64,000 nt of DNA from NCBI GenBank assembly GCA_024529925.1, contig JAFEUB010001107.1, positions 1,631,001-1,695,000 on the forward strand. Reading direction: 5' to 3'. Position numbers and translations under genes: made by a program. Positions 34,832 through 47,789 of the stretch are shown here, piece by piece; within the stretch, counting starts at the first letter, position 1, and every line of letters starts with the position of its first letter. Under the pieces are notes generated by a model that made no database searches, was not told where the DNA came from, and saw only the letters and a list, made by a program, of their open reading frames with translations. The DNA comes from Ophthalmolycus amberensis. Its lineage: Eukaryota; Chordata; Actinopteri; Perciformes; Zoarcidae.

Positions 34832-37333
34832 AAAGTCTCATTCTTACCCCATGCGGCACCTCGGCTTGCCGTCCAAGTGGAATTGTTTGGAAAAACTCTT
34901 GGAGCTTTGCTCTTTTTCGGCTGCCAGAAGTTAGGAGAAAAGGGTCTGGTTGGTTGAGATACAGCAAAGTTTTATGTAACTATATACTAATCTGCTCAGC
35001 TGTATAACATTCAGAACAGAGCCTCATGCAGAGAGATGCTAAGTAAATGCATGAATGGGCGAACCCATTCAATAATACACATTCATTGTTTTGTATTTGA
35101 CTGTAACTGTAGGAGAGGTTTACTTGTGCAATCGCTGCAGCCAGACTGTGAAAAGGTACATGCTAGAAGCTGTGAATTCCTAGATATTGTTAGATTGGAT
35201 TACAGAATATCTACAGAGAGGCTAATTTGAGATCCTGCTAAATTCTCTCACACCCGTTTTCTCTCCGATGGCCGAGGACTGAAAGAGGCCGCAGCCGGCC
35301 AAGTCTGGTCAGGGGCGAACGTCCAACATGAGCCGGTGGGAGAGAAAACGCTGAATAACTCTTTGGATAATAACACTCTCTATTTCTCACTCAATCACTT
35401 TCCCTCCCACTGCTCCTTTTCTCTCTCTTCGCTGTCGCCCAGTCATGGTTTTCTGCCTCTCTCATTCTGTCTTCCGTCCAATTTTTCCACTTGTCTTCGA
35501 ATCTTTCGGATTGCATTAGTCTGTTTTTTAGTCTGCATTAGTCTGTTTTTGAACATACAGAAAGTCAAACTTAATCAAAAGAAAAACCAAAAGACGGAGA
35601 CGAGTGACCAGCAATCTGTGTGGAAGTGGAAGTGGAGTTTTTAACCTGTGACCCTAAAAACAAATGAATCTTGGAGGAAGTTCAGTCAGGAAGAGGAGGG
35701 GGGGGGTGTCTAACAACATCACAACCCTCTTTCAATATACTACTTGACGATGGAGTCCAATGGCCAAAGACTCTTCATGTGTAATAAATGTGACTTTCTG
35801 AGTGGCAGCCCTTCACGCCCTGGCTCATAATTGCATTGGTTCTATATGAATTACAGTGCATTACTTTTCGTAGTTATGAGTGCAAACTGTGAATGAGAAC
35901 AGCACCATTTTTGTCAGAGGGGTTAAGTCAATAAAGATGACGACAAAATCAGAAATGAAATCTAAAAAATGATCTTGTTAGTCTGCCAAACCAGTCTCAT
36001 TTCCCTTTCACTCTTTGTTTCTTTGCTGTCTAAACTGTGATCGGATATAATGTTGGGAAAAACACAAACACTGAATCAAATGGTAACAAGCTGAAGTAGT
36101 TATGATTCATCCTTGCCGAGACATCTGGATCAAGGCAACCGATGGAATGGCGGGTGGGGACACACACCCCTGGACCAAAAGTTGCTGTCAGGTCCTCACG
36201 CAGGCAAGGGAAGACACATTTAGCCTCAGGTCCTCCGGACCCCTCTGAGCTCCATTATCTCTGATATACTGTGGTAAAACACACATTTAGAGACACGGCA
36301 ATTTCAAACAACTGGCAAACACAAATAGAGGAGGGAATGAGTGGGGTGTCCCAGTGAAAGACGCAAGTATGCATTAACAAGTCATTTAGTCGAAAAGAAA
36401 TGTTCTTGATACAATAAGAGACAAGTTCTGGCCAATGAAATGACATAACAATGCCCGATTCCAAAGCACGTTCACTTATTTCAAGAATTTTCAAGCAAAA
36501 CATGTCAAAACAAGAGAGATTAAGGCACCCATCGGAACAGTGTGGCACTGATTCAAGGAAATTCCTGAAGCTCACTGACTTACATTGGCAACAAATGATA
36601 TTATCTCACCCCATACGCACTGGTTCAAATGAAAAATGACTTGTTTTTGTTGTTGTTAGAAAAATAAGACGAGGAGACTGTGTCCTGCAAAAGGGGCCGC
36701 AGTCCAACAACTGAGAGCTCCGAGCAGATGGTGCGCAGAGGCCGTCAGCCGAACCTCAATCCGCAGACCTCGGCTGACACTTGGCCTTAAGCTTCATAAT
36801 CATCATAATGGGGGAAGAGAAGGCGAAGATAAAACAGAAAGAAAAGAATAGTTATCAAGCACTTTAGAGGGTTGATGAGTCGATCTAAGGAGCCTGGTTC
36901 CACAGTCAATCTCACAGCTGTAGCTTTAGCAGTGGCTGTAAAATGTGGTTATGAAACAAATGTCCTTTCTATTCTGGCTATAGTACGGTTGCTAAATGTC
37001 TCATAGAATTGCCTTTTTCTTCCTAAAAAAAAAAAAATCATGATATTAAGCCCATTTTGGTACAAATATCCACATATTGAAAAGATTACTCATAAAAATA
37101 AAAATAAAATCAAAATACTTCATGTGCTTTCAATCTGTCTCCTTTGGGTGCATGAATAAATCAACATGTAGACGAGGTTGCACTATTCAAATTAACGGGA
37201 CCCTCCAAGCTAAATCTTGGCGATATCTTCTGTAAGGTTGTAAAAGAGCAACTTAAGGCCACAGTTTTCAAACCAAAGAATGCATTTATTAATCAGAGCA
37301 CTCCCAGGAGAATGTAGCTCTGGTTCTGACGAG
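34832..37333. other. No recognisable gene
   Basis: A 22-base period duplication of GCATTAGTCTGTTTTT lies at 35513-35550. A 9-bp-arm hairpin, GTCAGCCGA (36744-36752) with 36770-36778, lies in a GC-rich, single-copy-looking stretch. A G9 run lies near 35698. Open frames reach 106 codons (36255-36575, minus), without recognised domains. Confidence 0.5.
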
Positions 37334-37522
37334 TGAAGCCAAAGTGAAAGTGTCATAAAAGTTGCATTCGCTCTGCTGGACAGCAGACTCCTCTGGTTGC
37401 AAAAAGAAGTCAGATTGTATAGAAGTCCATGAGAACAGGACTTAGTATAGTGTGGTCCATTTAGAGTGAAATAGACCATGAAGCAGAGTGCACTTTAGGG
37501 CGGGCTTGCTGTGATCTGCCGC
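37334..37522 (+). repeat. Dispersed repeat family A, copy 4 (internally deleted)
   Basis: CTCTGGTTGCAAAAAGAAGT and ATTGTATAGAAGTCCATGAG match copy 1 at 10516-10553. GGTCCATTTAGAGTGAAATA and a GCACTTTAGGGCGGGCTTGC block match 10658-10712. The roughly 100 bases that separate these blocks in copy 1 are missing here. Same orientation as copy 1. Confidence 0.75.
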
Positions 37523-38914
37523 TAATCAGTTGACGATATGAAAATACTTGGAATTGTTCGAGGACACACCTTCTTTAATTAAAGTCAGGATGACAGGAAG
37601 TAAATGGGAAATACAGGCCAAATGACACTGGACGCAGGCCGATGGTATCCAACATGCGAGTCAAGATCTCGAGCCAGGACCAGGCACATTTCAGATCTGT
37701 CTCATTTTAGAATTCCTAACTTTACACAGACCAATGGGCCCCCTTCATGTCCCAATACCAGCTGCTGTCCCGGGCCCATTGTTTCATCATTCTGACTAAG
37801 TATGTATGACAGTATGGACAGTCTTTTACGGGGCTGATGTATGAAGACAGACAGCCATTAGCATTGACATCTGTCCATATTGACTTCAGAGTTTTCAGTT
37901 AGCCTAACCTTCTTGTCTTTTGACTTCGGGGCACCCAGCAGAACCTTTCCTTCGGTCTTGCAAAAATAAAAAATTTATTTCAGCGAATGCCCAGAAACTA
38001 CATGTTTACATTGAAGTGACAAAGCCATCTAGCAACCACAATAACTTGGACTCTCGTCAGTCTGGACCGCAGGAGGAAATAGTGTGACGCCAAACATCAG
38101 TATTGCCGCTACCTACCGACAGTCAACGCAGGTTTCTGTCGACCAGGACCGGGATGTTTCTCTAACTTTAACTAACTTTACTATAGAGTTAGCAAAAGCA
38201 ATATGAGTGTAAGCCTTGTGCAGTGCATTGTTGACTCGAGTCAGGTTGAAAGCGGGTGGCGTTCCAGTTCAAGTGCCAGTATTAACCCAATTGCCAGCTC
38301 AATTTCCATCCCCAGTCCCAAAGGGCAGCCTCGGCTCCACCGCCTCGTCTACCAAAAGTACCACTTCCACCCCCCCACCCCACTCCAAACTGGAGCACCA
38401 TGCGCATCTCCACTCCAAGTTCCAGCCTTAATCCAGGTTTCAGTTCCAGCTCCTGTGCCGAGCTCCGGAGCATCCGAACCCTCGGCACAGAACAGGCCTG
38501 GGGTGGGGCCCACTGGCTGCCGGCATCTGGATCCAATCAAGGGTGTTTGTCGTCGGGAATTGAATCAAATTAAAAAGTTTAATATTTAATGCGACACCAG
38601 ATGGAAGCGGAGAGGGGAAAGAGGCCCTGCGGTCAGCACTAATATGCCCTTCTGAAGAGCCACGCTGCATTCCTGGAGACAGAGCCGCTGGAAATATGTT
38701 CACACACACACACACGTTTTCACGCACAAGAGCCCAATACGCACACAGACACAATTAGTGCATCGACAGACAACAACATGGATTCTACAAAACTAGCCTG
38801 TCAATCAAAATGAACCGCCCTAATGACACACACACGCACACCAATACACACCTTCTGTTTGCTGCTGCCTTTAATTGAACCACGTTCAATTAATATATTG
38901 ATCAATTTCCTGGA
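37523..38914. other. Low-complexity CCAGTTCC-like tract in non-coding DNA
   Basis: At 38245-38470 the plus strand is built of diverged words such as CCAGTTC, CCAGCTC and CCAAGTTCCAG. Frames on both strands are open here (128 codons at 38203-38589, plus) and translate as Ser/Pro-rich or Gly-rich protein. This openness follows from composition. A short CA tract lies at 38701-38715. No gene is supported. Confidence 0.5.
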
Positions 38915-39095
38915 TTTCTGCATTTTACTACTGCATTTTATTTCTTACACTGTTTTTTTATTGTTTTTGAAATCTCCTTTTCTTTTGCCTTGTGTTTTGA
39001 TGCTTTTAATGGTTTTATGTGAAGCACTTTGAATTACCTTGTTGTTGAAATGTGCTATACAAATAAACTTGCCTTGCCTTGCCTTGCCTTGCCTT
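38915..39095 (+). mobile_element. LINE 3' end with (CTTGC)n tail
   Basis: GTGAAGCACTTTGAATTACC, TGTTGTTGAAATGTGCTATA and CAAATAAACTTGCC, followed by five to six CTTGC units (39068-39095), match the 3' end recalled for a widespread teleost L2/Rex1-like LINE. The upstream T-rich text (ACTACTGCATTTTATTTC) belongs to its 3' untranslated region. No coding part precedes it, so it is a very short 5'-truncated copy. The tandem tail marks the insertion end. Confidence 0.75.
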
Positions 39096-41918
39096 AAAAA
39101 CAACTCTCGCTGAGTCATTTAGCTTAGCAACTCCTCAGCTCAACCACGTACTTACTAGAAGTCCTGCTCATGAAATGTAACAAACTAAAAAGCAAAACGA
39201 TAATCTGTAAATGACATTTCTGACAAATACTTTGTTACCGTATATTCCGTTACGCCTCATTTACAGAGAACACAGCATTCATCCCTCAGAATCCAGGCCC
39301 TCGAATGACGTCGCTCGCTGTAAACCTCTTTAATTCCACTCTCAGACAGCAATAGATTGTGGGTATTCTCGTTTTTCTGTATTCTGTTTTTTTTCAAAAA
39401 CATAAATCTCTCTGACATCAGTTCAAAAAGTCTGCAATATGTCATTTAATATACATCCTTACCCTGCCATTACACATTGGGTGTGTGTGCAATTTTAGGC
39501 TCATTCAATGCTCTAGTATGCAGGGACAAAGTCACGGTAGATTTGATTTCCCATCATTTGTTACTGTTGCATTATATTATATATTATGTCATTAGTGTCA
39601 TTTTACAGTACATTATATCGTTCTAATGTGTATTTTTTCCCATCGTGAGGGTTTTTTATGATACCCTCTGGGGTCTATAAAACCAACTAGACCTGACCTA
39701 ACCCCAATCAAATTAAGGTCAACTAGTTTATTAGCTGTATACTGAGGAAGGTTTGAGTCCCGGAGCTGCCTGTTCTAATCCTGCGGTCTCCCACCATCGT
39801 AAAATAACTGGTGGGCTACTTTAAGTCTCTGCCACTGATTAGGTACTATACTTCTAAAGTTAGATGTAAAACTAGAGTAGAAATGAAAGAAGTTCGGTGA
39901 AAAATAAAATGGGGGAAAAAAAGAGACCAACAAGCACGGGAGGTTGCCCCCATTTCATCCAGCCATTACGTTTATGTGCTCCTAAATTGGTTTCCCAATC
40001 ACGTTGTGGTGACGTGGCAATAAAAGCACTTTTCTTAAGGTTAAGAAAGATTGTGGATTAATTTTAAAAGACGATGAAACCATCTTTCCCAAACCTTAAG
40101 CATGCGCTGGCAGAACCTAAATATAAACGTTTAAAAAAAAGAAGTTTATTGACGCTGTAGACACTACAAACTGATATTTTATTGCAAGATAAACAAGCTA
40201 AAGGTGTTTTTGTTTTTTTCGCCCTGACAGATAACTTAAAGGTGAGTGAGTGCTGTCAATTTGATTGTCTCCTGAGAAGAGGTCCAATCAGGCAGCAAGT
40301 GAAAACACCTGTGGGGATGTACCATGTGTGTTGGGGAAAGGAGGAGGGGCTCAGTACAGGTTTATTTTACAATGTTGAACATGCTAATTTTTCAATTAAC
40401 CAAATTCGACCAAAATTACCTTTTTTTGTTCACCATGTTAACAGTTAATAGAGTGAAGATTTCACTGACTTATATGGTGGTGCTTTGGAGAACAGATATA
40501 GACATTACAGTTGTTCTCCCCCCTCAGACATTTGATGATAAATGCTACATGTATCATGTAAACCTTTCGTTTTGCAGTATGTGGGATACGTCTTACACCA
40601 GGGAATGCGAAGTCCACTGCAACACACGTGCTTTGTGATTAAGTTGGCTCATTGTGTGTGTGAGCGTGTGAGAGAGAGAGAGCCTGATTAATGTAATGAG
40701 GATTAATTTCAGCCCTTCTCACTGGACCACCCTGGGTGAGACACAAGACTGGGCACCACCTGGTTAGCTTTCTCTCTCTCATAAACACTTGGTTCATGAT
40801 GCAGGAATTTGCATAGCAAATCACTGTTCCCATTACCACGCATGTGTGTGTGCGTGTTCCCAAACTCATACATACAGTAACAGACCAACTAATATCCCGA
40901 AACCTCTGTCACCACCTGCTTATACATGCACAAAAGCACACACATGCATGCAAAATCCTCTGTTGCATTATCTCAGGATATATGTCACACACACACAGAC
41001 TGGGAAACCCCGTCAAGCAGCGAGGGATCTAGAGGAGCGGCGTGGAAAGAGCGAGAGGCCGGGCTGCTGGGGAGAAATCCAGCAGAAGTGATTTCCATCC
41101 GGAGACGGTTCACTGGTGCCCGACTGCTCTCTGATCCTCTGGCGGTAACAATATTCAGCTGACATTTCACTGGGGAAAGTTAATCCCACTTTCCCCCCCC
41201 AAGCCAGCGATACCTTATTGCAGGGCCTGGCATCCGAGCACACGCACGTCTCGACGTAAACCATCCACACACGCACACACACACACACGCACGTACACAA
41301 GTGGAAAAAGCGCAGCCACGGCTGATTCTCATCCAAGTCACACCCTCTGACCACCAATATTTCCCCCCTCATATATGTGATATAATGTTCCTGAGGGTCT
41401 TATTGCGGATTTGATTGATACGCAGGCAAAACATGAGCGTACCGTGTTACATATGTTGGTAAACCGCTCGCTTGAGTATTGCAGTGTGCGGTAATAAGAG
41501 CTGAAACGCAGCTAAAAAATGTGGTGCGAGAAGAATAACTTTCGAAATGTTCAAATGGATTACTTGTACAGTATAAAAGGAGTGATAATGCAGTACTCAT
41601 GCAAGATCGTTGTGGTAACCATGGTACCATGTAGGATATACCCGTAATTACAGGGTGAAACGCAGGTGATAGCAATCCCATTGAGACCATCCATTTCTAT
41701 TTATTACTTCACAAGATGTTTCTTTTTCATCATTTTTTTTATGACATCGAGTTGCATTCTCAACTATTAATACTAATAATCGATGAAGCAATCAAATGTA
41801 TTGAATAGCTCCTTCAATGAACGTCATTATTTTTGACATTCGAAGCTTCGACTGAGTTCTTCAAATACAACTAAAATGTCTGTCGGCGTGTTTATGACAT
41901 CCTCACCGGAAACACAAC
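39096..41918. other. No recognisable gene; short CA and GA repeats
   Basis: A GA tract lies at 40671-40681 and a CA/CG-rich run at 41265-41293. The section 41030-41210 is balanced and looks single-copy. Open frames of 60-119 codons overlap the repeats on both strands; none is recognised. Confidence 0.55.
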
Positions 41919-42041
41919 GTGAGCGTGAATGCTTGTCTGTCTGTGTGTGTCAGCCCTGTGATAGTCTGGCGACCTGTCTGACAGATGTCAGCTGGGATCG
42001 GCTCCAGCCCCCGACCACGACCCTCAACAGGATAAGCGGTT
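41919..42041 (+). repeat. Common teleost dispersed repeat, 3' half
   Basis: GTGAGCGTGAATGCTTGTCT, GTGTCAGCCCTGTGATAGTC, TGGCGACCTGTC, GTCAGCTGGGATCGGCTCCA and AACAGGATAAGCGGTTA follow one another, as in the 3' half of a very common fish repeat. The family often ends in GATG-type units after GGATAAGCGG; here a T-rich run follows. Its 5' half appears separately at 11022-11159 on the other strand. Family name not asserted. Confidence 0.75.
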
Positions 42042-42257
42042 AAATTTTTTTTTTTTTCCACGGTTCGGACCAAATGACCAGACAGGTTTGAAAGAGATTT
42101 CAATTACCTCTGACTGCCATCTGGAGCTACTATCAAGTGCAGCTTTTTTATTAACCGTTTTGGACCAAGTAACAGTTTTCATTCTCTATACCTAAACCTG
42201 CAATAGTAGATTCGGTTGGTCACTTGGGAGCAGTGGGAACATTGACATGTTTTTATT

Positions 42258-42330
42258 AAAAGACCAGTGTGTAGGATTCATTGGGCATTCAGTGGGTTGC
42301 AACCTCACCGCTGGATGCCACGTTGCAAAA
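42258..42330. repeat. Collapsed palindromic repeat (CCAGTGTGTAGGATT family)
   Basis: CCAGTGTGTAGGATTCATTG is followed after a short gap by TTGCAACCTCACCGCTGGAT. In the fish repeat that I recall, these are the two ends of an inverted-repeat element, the second being the reverse complement of the first's continuation. The interior is missing here, leaving the ends nearly joined. Non-coding and decayed. Confidence 0.5.
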
Positions 42331-43815
42331 AATGCAAAATCTTACGAAGTGTCTTCGTCTAATTGCAAGGGAAGATTTCTCTTATCGGGACTTGTTTTGA
42401 GAAAATTCCTGTTGAATGACAAGTGATTGTTGTTCACCACATGGAACAAATAGATCCAGTCTGCACAGTCGACTCTCCCCAGATAAAGAAAGGTTCGAGG
42501 AATTAAGATTTTCATTGCCGCAATTTTGGGTGCAGGATTTGGGTCTGGCATCTCAGCATTTTCCAATGTTTTCCACAAAGGGAAATACTGATGAATAAGT
42601 TCCAATGCGAGGAATTGGGAATATTTAACAAGTTGAGTGGTACAGGCCGCTACTACTGTTGGAAACGCTAATCTTGATTTATTTTTTATTGTCGGCTGGC
42701 TTCCGATTCCCCACCTGGTCCTCCGATTGCAATAAGACTCTCAGGTCGAGGGTCGGGTGTACTGTTTACATTGGAGTGTGGACGCGGCTATGTGGCCTTC
42801 GCTGCCACTGTCACAGAAGAAGCAATAAAATAATGGAAAGGTTTAACACAAGTGTGTGGAAAGGGAAAGGCATGTGTGTGTTCTATATGTTCAAATATGT
42901 GTGTGCTTGTGTACGTCTGTGCTACTAAATGTACAGCTCACGTGTGTGTGTAAAAGCATGTGGTAGTGCGCCCAGGCATGTGCGTGCATGTGTGAGTGTG
43001 TGCGTAGGCGTTCGGTATGCCTGCCAGTCTGGGGTTCTCCTGGCAATGAGGGCTTCCCGCTGCAGCATCAGAGGTGACGAGGTGCGAGGGCGTACACACA
43101 CATACACACACACACACAAACACATACACAGAGGGTTTTCCTCAGTCTCATGCCAAAGCAGAGAGAGGAAAAGACCGGTGTGAGGTGCTGGGAAATAAGC
43201 AGCATTAAAATAGTGAGGGCTTTTTCCACTGGCGCATTCCCACATACAGCGAATACACAGAAGTGACAGGTGACTAGGCCTAGACTTCTGTCTACACACC
43301 ACACACTGAAAACACACAAACACACGTGATCCTCGTTCATATCGTGCACAAAAAACACCTAAAGACACAAGCGTGCATGGCAGAGCAAAAGCACAACAAG
43401 GTGTGCGTCGACACACCTGACTTAACGCAGTTATGCCATCAATGAGCTCTTCCTCGCCATGTCCTCGAGGTTTTGGCTCGTATTCTTTGTGTGAAGTGTC
43501 CCACAACGTGGAACTTGATTTATTTATTGTTTATTATTAACAGATGATATGTGATGATAATGTCTTGACGGAGGCTTTGGCGCTTGGACTTTACCGGCTA
43601 GCAATGTCATTGTTTCGTTGTGCTGTTGGATAAAGGAGACCAGCCGATCTGCACAGCTGATATCATGATTGACAGCCCCGAGCAATGACGGCAAGGAAAT
43701 AATGAGTGAGCATGCGTGAGGAAAGAATGGCTGATGTATGTGAAATAAACTACGGGCTTATAGGCATGCAAGAGTATAGTCATCCTGACTGAACTGATGC
43801 TAGAGCTTCATTGGT
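42331..43815. other. No recognisable gene; CA/GT-rich
   Basis: Interrupted GT and CA runs at 42930-43010 and 43094-43131 create long apparent frames, including a 193-codon minus-strand frame at 42925-43506 whose translation has Cys-Val and His-Thr runs. These are artefacts of the repeats. Confidence 0.6.
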
Positions 43816-43836
43816 CACACACACACACACACACAC
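43816..43836. repeat. (CA)n microsatellite
   Basis: About ten CA units. Confidence 0.95.
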
Positions 43837-46800
43837 GCCACTGTGCACATACTGTACACGTACAGGCATATTTACCCATAAAACACAAAGTCACTGACTT
43901 GTTTCACTAAACAAACACACAGAGTTGTTTTTGGCAACCTTCCAGTAAAATCGGATCGCTCGTATACTGCACGTCAATGGCATAAATTGTGTTCATTGAT
44001 TTTTGGGCTACTTGGGGGCAAAGGAAAAAAAAGGTAAACAGAAAGGTGTTTTTGTAACCTTAATTTGGAATCATCTTTCTGGCTACCAGACAAATGCATG
44101 TCCAATATCTTGCTCTCGACTGAGGTAAATATCTGGCTCCTTGGCTCCGTCAGTATCTTCACGTACGTTGTCTGTGTGCCATTTGATCTTCTATCTTTTC
44201 TTTGCCAAAGCAAACTAAATATCTTTAGATTTCAGAAAAAACAAGACATGTGAAGATGTCACAATGGGTGGGGGGTGGGGGGGGGGGTGAGGGGTCGTTT
44301 TATAACTGGGCCACTGGTCAGTAAATGCCCGTGTACGGCCCTGGATGGTTGTATATTGAGCTCCTCCCTACCCTTTAACTTACCCAATAAGCCCATGAAG
44401 TCCCACAGCAAAACACTGTGGCTCTTGTGTCTCGGTCTACTGACGATTGACTTGAGCAGTGACTTAATTTCTGCCTCCGGAGAAATGTTTCTGTAAAAAT
44501 CCAATATTAGTATATTTAGCCTGTGCACATCACGAGAACATTTGGTCCTAAAGTGTGCACATTAGAGGACATCACACACACACATAAAAAATCATGACCC
44601 ACCAGCAGGGTACTGGCTGGTACTGGTGAAAGCCAGCAGCGGACGGTCACAGTTGCTGCACATCATCCATCCAACACATAAAGCAATCAGCACCAAGACT
44701 CATGATTCAGCGGAGCCGTGGAGCCCCGCCACGTTTTCTCATTTAGTATCCTACTGTTCTGACAATACGACTAACAATGATGTAACACAAACCATCTTCA
44801 GTTTACCAGTAAAGAATCTATAGCCTGCCATAAGTTTACCATACATTACAGAGCCGGAATTGGCGCATCAGCAAAAAAGACAGGAAAAAGATGGAGAAAG
44901 GACAGGGAGGACTGTGAGAGCGTGAGCTGTGGCTCACAGTCAGCCGGGCATGATTCGGATAAATTCTGCTGATGGTAAAACAAAAGGTAAACATTTAAAC
45001 GTATAAAAGACACCACACCACAGAATTTCTTCTGATGACCTATCAGCTGAGGTGTCTCAAAACAAACTCACAGACCAAATGTTGTTTTCCAAAAATCAGC
45101 AGACTGTTACTGAATATAAATAAATATTAGCCACGCTACAACTGCGTGTCTGTATCTTGGCCTTATATCTCATTGTCAGTGAGACAAGAGCCGGTTAACT
45201 GCCGCGTGTACTCCAAAGGTATGCAAACACAGAGTGAGCTCATAAACCCAGTCAGCGATTAAGAGGCGGCAGGGACTTCCCACACATTAAAGGTTTTACA
45301 GAGTGACAGTGGCTGGTGGGAATAAAGTCAAAGGCAGTATTAGTGACAGGAGATATAGAGCAGTTATAATGCGGAAAAACACAATTTTTAACAGCAGACG
45401 TGTTGACTTATTGACAAAAACAGGTGTAGCTAATAGTGTTGGGCAGAAATACTGAGAAACTCATTGCATTACTTTTATTTTATAGTATCGCATAGTGTAA
45501 AGTATTGCAATTTATAATTCAGCAATTGCATTGCAGTTCTCCACTGTAACATTCTGTGGAGTGGGCTTGTTGTCCTACAAGGAGTTAAAGGGGAGGGTTG
45601 ATTATTCATCTCTGTGCATTTGATAGAACAATGTACGGGACACGTTAGCTTGGTGCAAGGGCTGGCAGCTTCTTTACACATCCAGCAGTAAGGAAGCAAC
45701 GTTAGGCATTTAACGTGATTTTTCTGGCCACTTGGTGAATGTAAGTCAAACATTTGTTTCCTCTTTTTTGGTCTCTGCTCCACAGCGTTCACCAGCTAGT
45801 CCACAGCTTGTTCTGCCTGCCGTTTGGTGCTGAGCAGCCTCCTGCTGCTCCCGATAACGGCACAATGAGAGCGGTGAGAGTGAACCGGACTCTAAAGTTG
45901 CGGGTCGCTATAGCTGTAATCCTTTCAAAATGGAACAACTTTGCATTGCACCTAATAAGCCCATAAAAAGTGAATTGGTGGTTTGTGGAAGGTGCACTAG
46001 TGGCCCGTGGGATCCTTCAGATGTGAAGAGAATAAGAGAGAGAATAATTGCTGTGTGATGCAGAGCAGTGAGGACGACAGAGTGGTGGATATGAGGCGCG
46101 CTGGTTTCCCTCTCGCTCATTATTCTGTCCTTGAAATTTGACTTGAAACTAAAGCACGGGCCCGAAACAATCCAGACACTCATTCACATACACGTTAATA
46201 CATCACTAATTACGGTCTGCACCCACTGTACGGAGAGCACGAGTCACAGACGGACTGTAAATGCAACATCATGTCCAGCAGCCGCCATTGTAGCATCTGT
46301 GCAGTTTCATAGGAGTTTCTGAAGGCAGAGACTGACACCCTTATTGTTGAAGTATAGTTGCCGATGAAGAGTATTCTTTTCCGATATTCAATTCCTTGAA
46401 ATTTTAGAATTTTCTGTTTCTGGCTACAAAGAGTTTCTTGGCAGAACGTAAATGCCTCAAACTGCATTCATACCATAACACATGAAAATCCCAACTGATA
46501 TGAAAATAGTAAAAGTTGTAGATATCATAATAATAGTCTTGCAAGTTGTGAAGAATTAGCCCTCTGCTACGTCTCCGTCAGGCTGTCAGAGCGACCATGG
46601 AGCCCACACTGCCACTACCTGCTTGAATAAATATGCTCACATTTTTTGAAAAGCAATTTGAAAGAGAAGCAGGCGGAAGGGTCTACGTACACAATGCGTT
46701 TTTAGGATATATCCAGGATGTCAAACTGCTTTAACAGAGAAAAAAGGTTGAAAAGATAAAGCTAGACGATGAAGAAGAGGGCTACAGGTCACAGTGTAAA

Positions 46801-47761
46801 AGTGAACAACCTTGCGATTGAGACGGAAGACAATGAAGTTAAGGAACAACCCGTTTCCTGCAAAGCCGGGTGTGTCAATACATATACAGTATACACTCAT
46901 TTAGGTTTATTCTTCTGAGTCTAAGGACTCATAAAGTCTCCATCTTTCCTGGTTTCTGTAATCTCTTTCTCTCATGACTGCAGTCAAACACAACCAGCCG
47001 GACCTGTTGTTTGACTTTAGATTCGTAGTGTTGATGTTTTTTCCCTCCTTAGGAAGCACATGTCAAGAGCACTCAACACCATATTGCAAACCCAAACATT
47101 CTATAGTCCTTTGGTTGAAATTTTAGGAATGACAATTTCTTTGCAGGGTTACCACAGAAGACGGGTATGATTCATAACCCCCTGTAACTTCAGATCGATA
47201 CTGAGGATAGAGAGGTTTGTAAAGAGAAAGTTAAATCAATGGGAGGACTAATGTATGAGGGAGTAACAGAAAGAGAGACACTGGGGGGGGGGGGCATTTA
47301 TTTTCTGCAGCTTGATTGAAGGGACTTTTCTTGGAGGACCCGGAGAAAAGCTCTCGTTCTTTTTCCTCGGAGAACTTCTCACTAAATCCCAGCTGTTTTC
47401 TTAAAGAAGTGATCCGCCAAAATACTTCATCGCAGCAATAACAGAATTACGGCTGACGTCAACAAGAATTGCACTTGAAGTGTAGCTGGTGTGAGTTATT
47501 TGGGGTGTCGAAAGATTTGCTTCTTCAAATGCAGTTTCTGTTTGGGATTCTTTTTTCCATACCTGACGTTAATGGAGGACATTAAACCGGTTGGAACTGC
47601 AGAGGGGGGTTGCAGTTATTTCCAAGCAAATCCATAAAAAGAGTTTTAAGCCCTGTGACTTTTTACTGCCTCGATGTCTCACTTAATGCTAACACTAACT
47701 TTGACAAATCACCACGCCCGGTGACTACAGAACATCTTCAGTGCAACGGGGCCAGTTGACC
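43837..47761. other. No recognisable gene
   Basis: G-rich runs lie near 44266-44287 and 47283-47294. The segment 45200-45420 looks single-copy. The segment 45780-46000 holds an acceptor-like CTCCACAG followed by an open stretch, but its downstream text (AAAATGGAACAACTTTGCAT) has the look of a dispersed repeat and the frame is short (70 codons). No gene is supported. Confidence 0.5.
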
Positions 47762-47789
47762 GGGCCAAACACGCATATGTGTTTGGCCC
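47762..47789. other. Hairpin with 11-bp perfect arms
   Basis: GGGCCAAACAC at 47762-47772 is the reverse complement of 47779-47789, with a 6-base loop GCATAT. GC-rich and mixed in sequence, so unlikely to be slippage. Confidence 0.85.

Noticed and set aside
42925..43506. 193-codon minus-strand open frame, the longest in the window
   Set aside because: Its translation contains Cys-Val and His-Thr runs from CA/GT repeats and no domain. Overlapping frames are equally open.
45780..45966. Exon candidate after a CTCCACAG acceptor-like site
   Set aside because: The frame is short and the downstream text looks like a dispersed repeat. No donor site or homologous protein was recognised.
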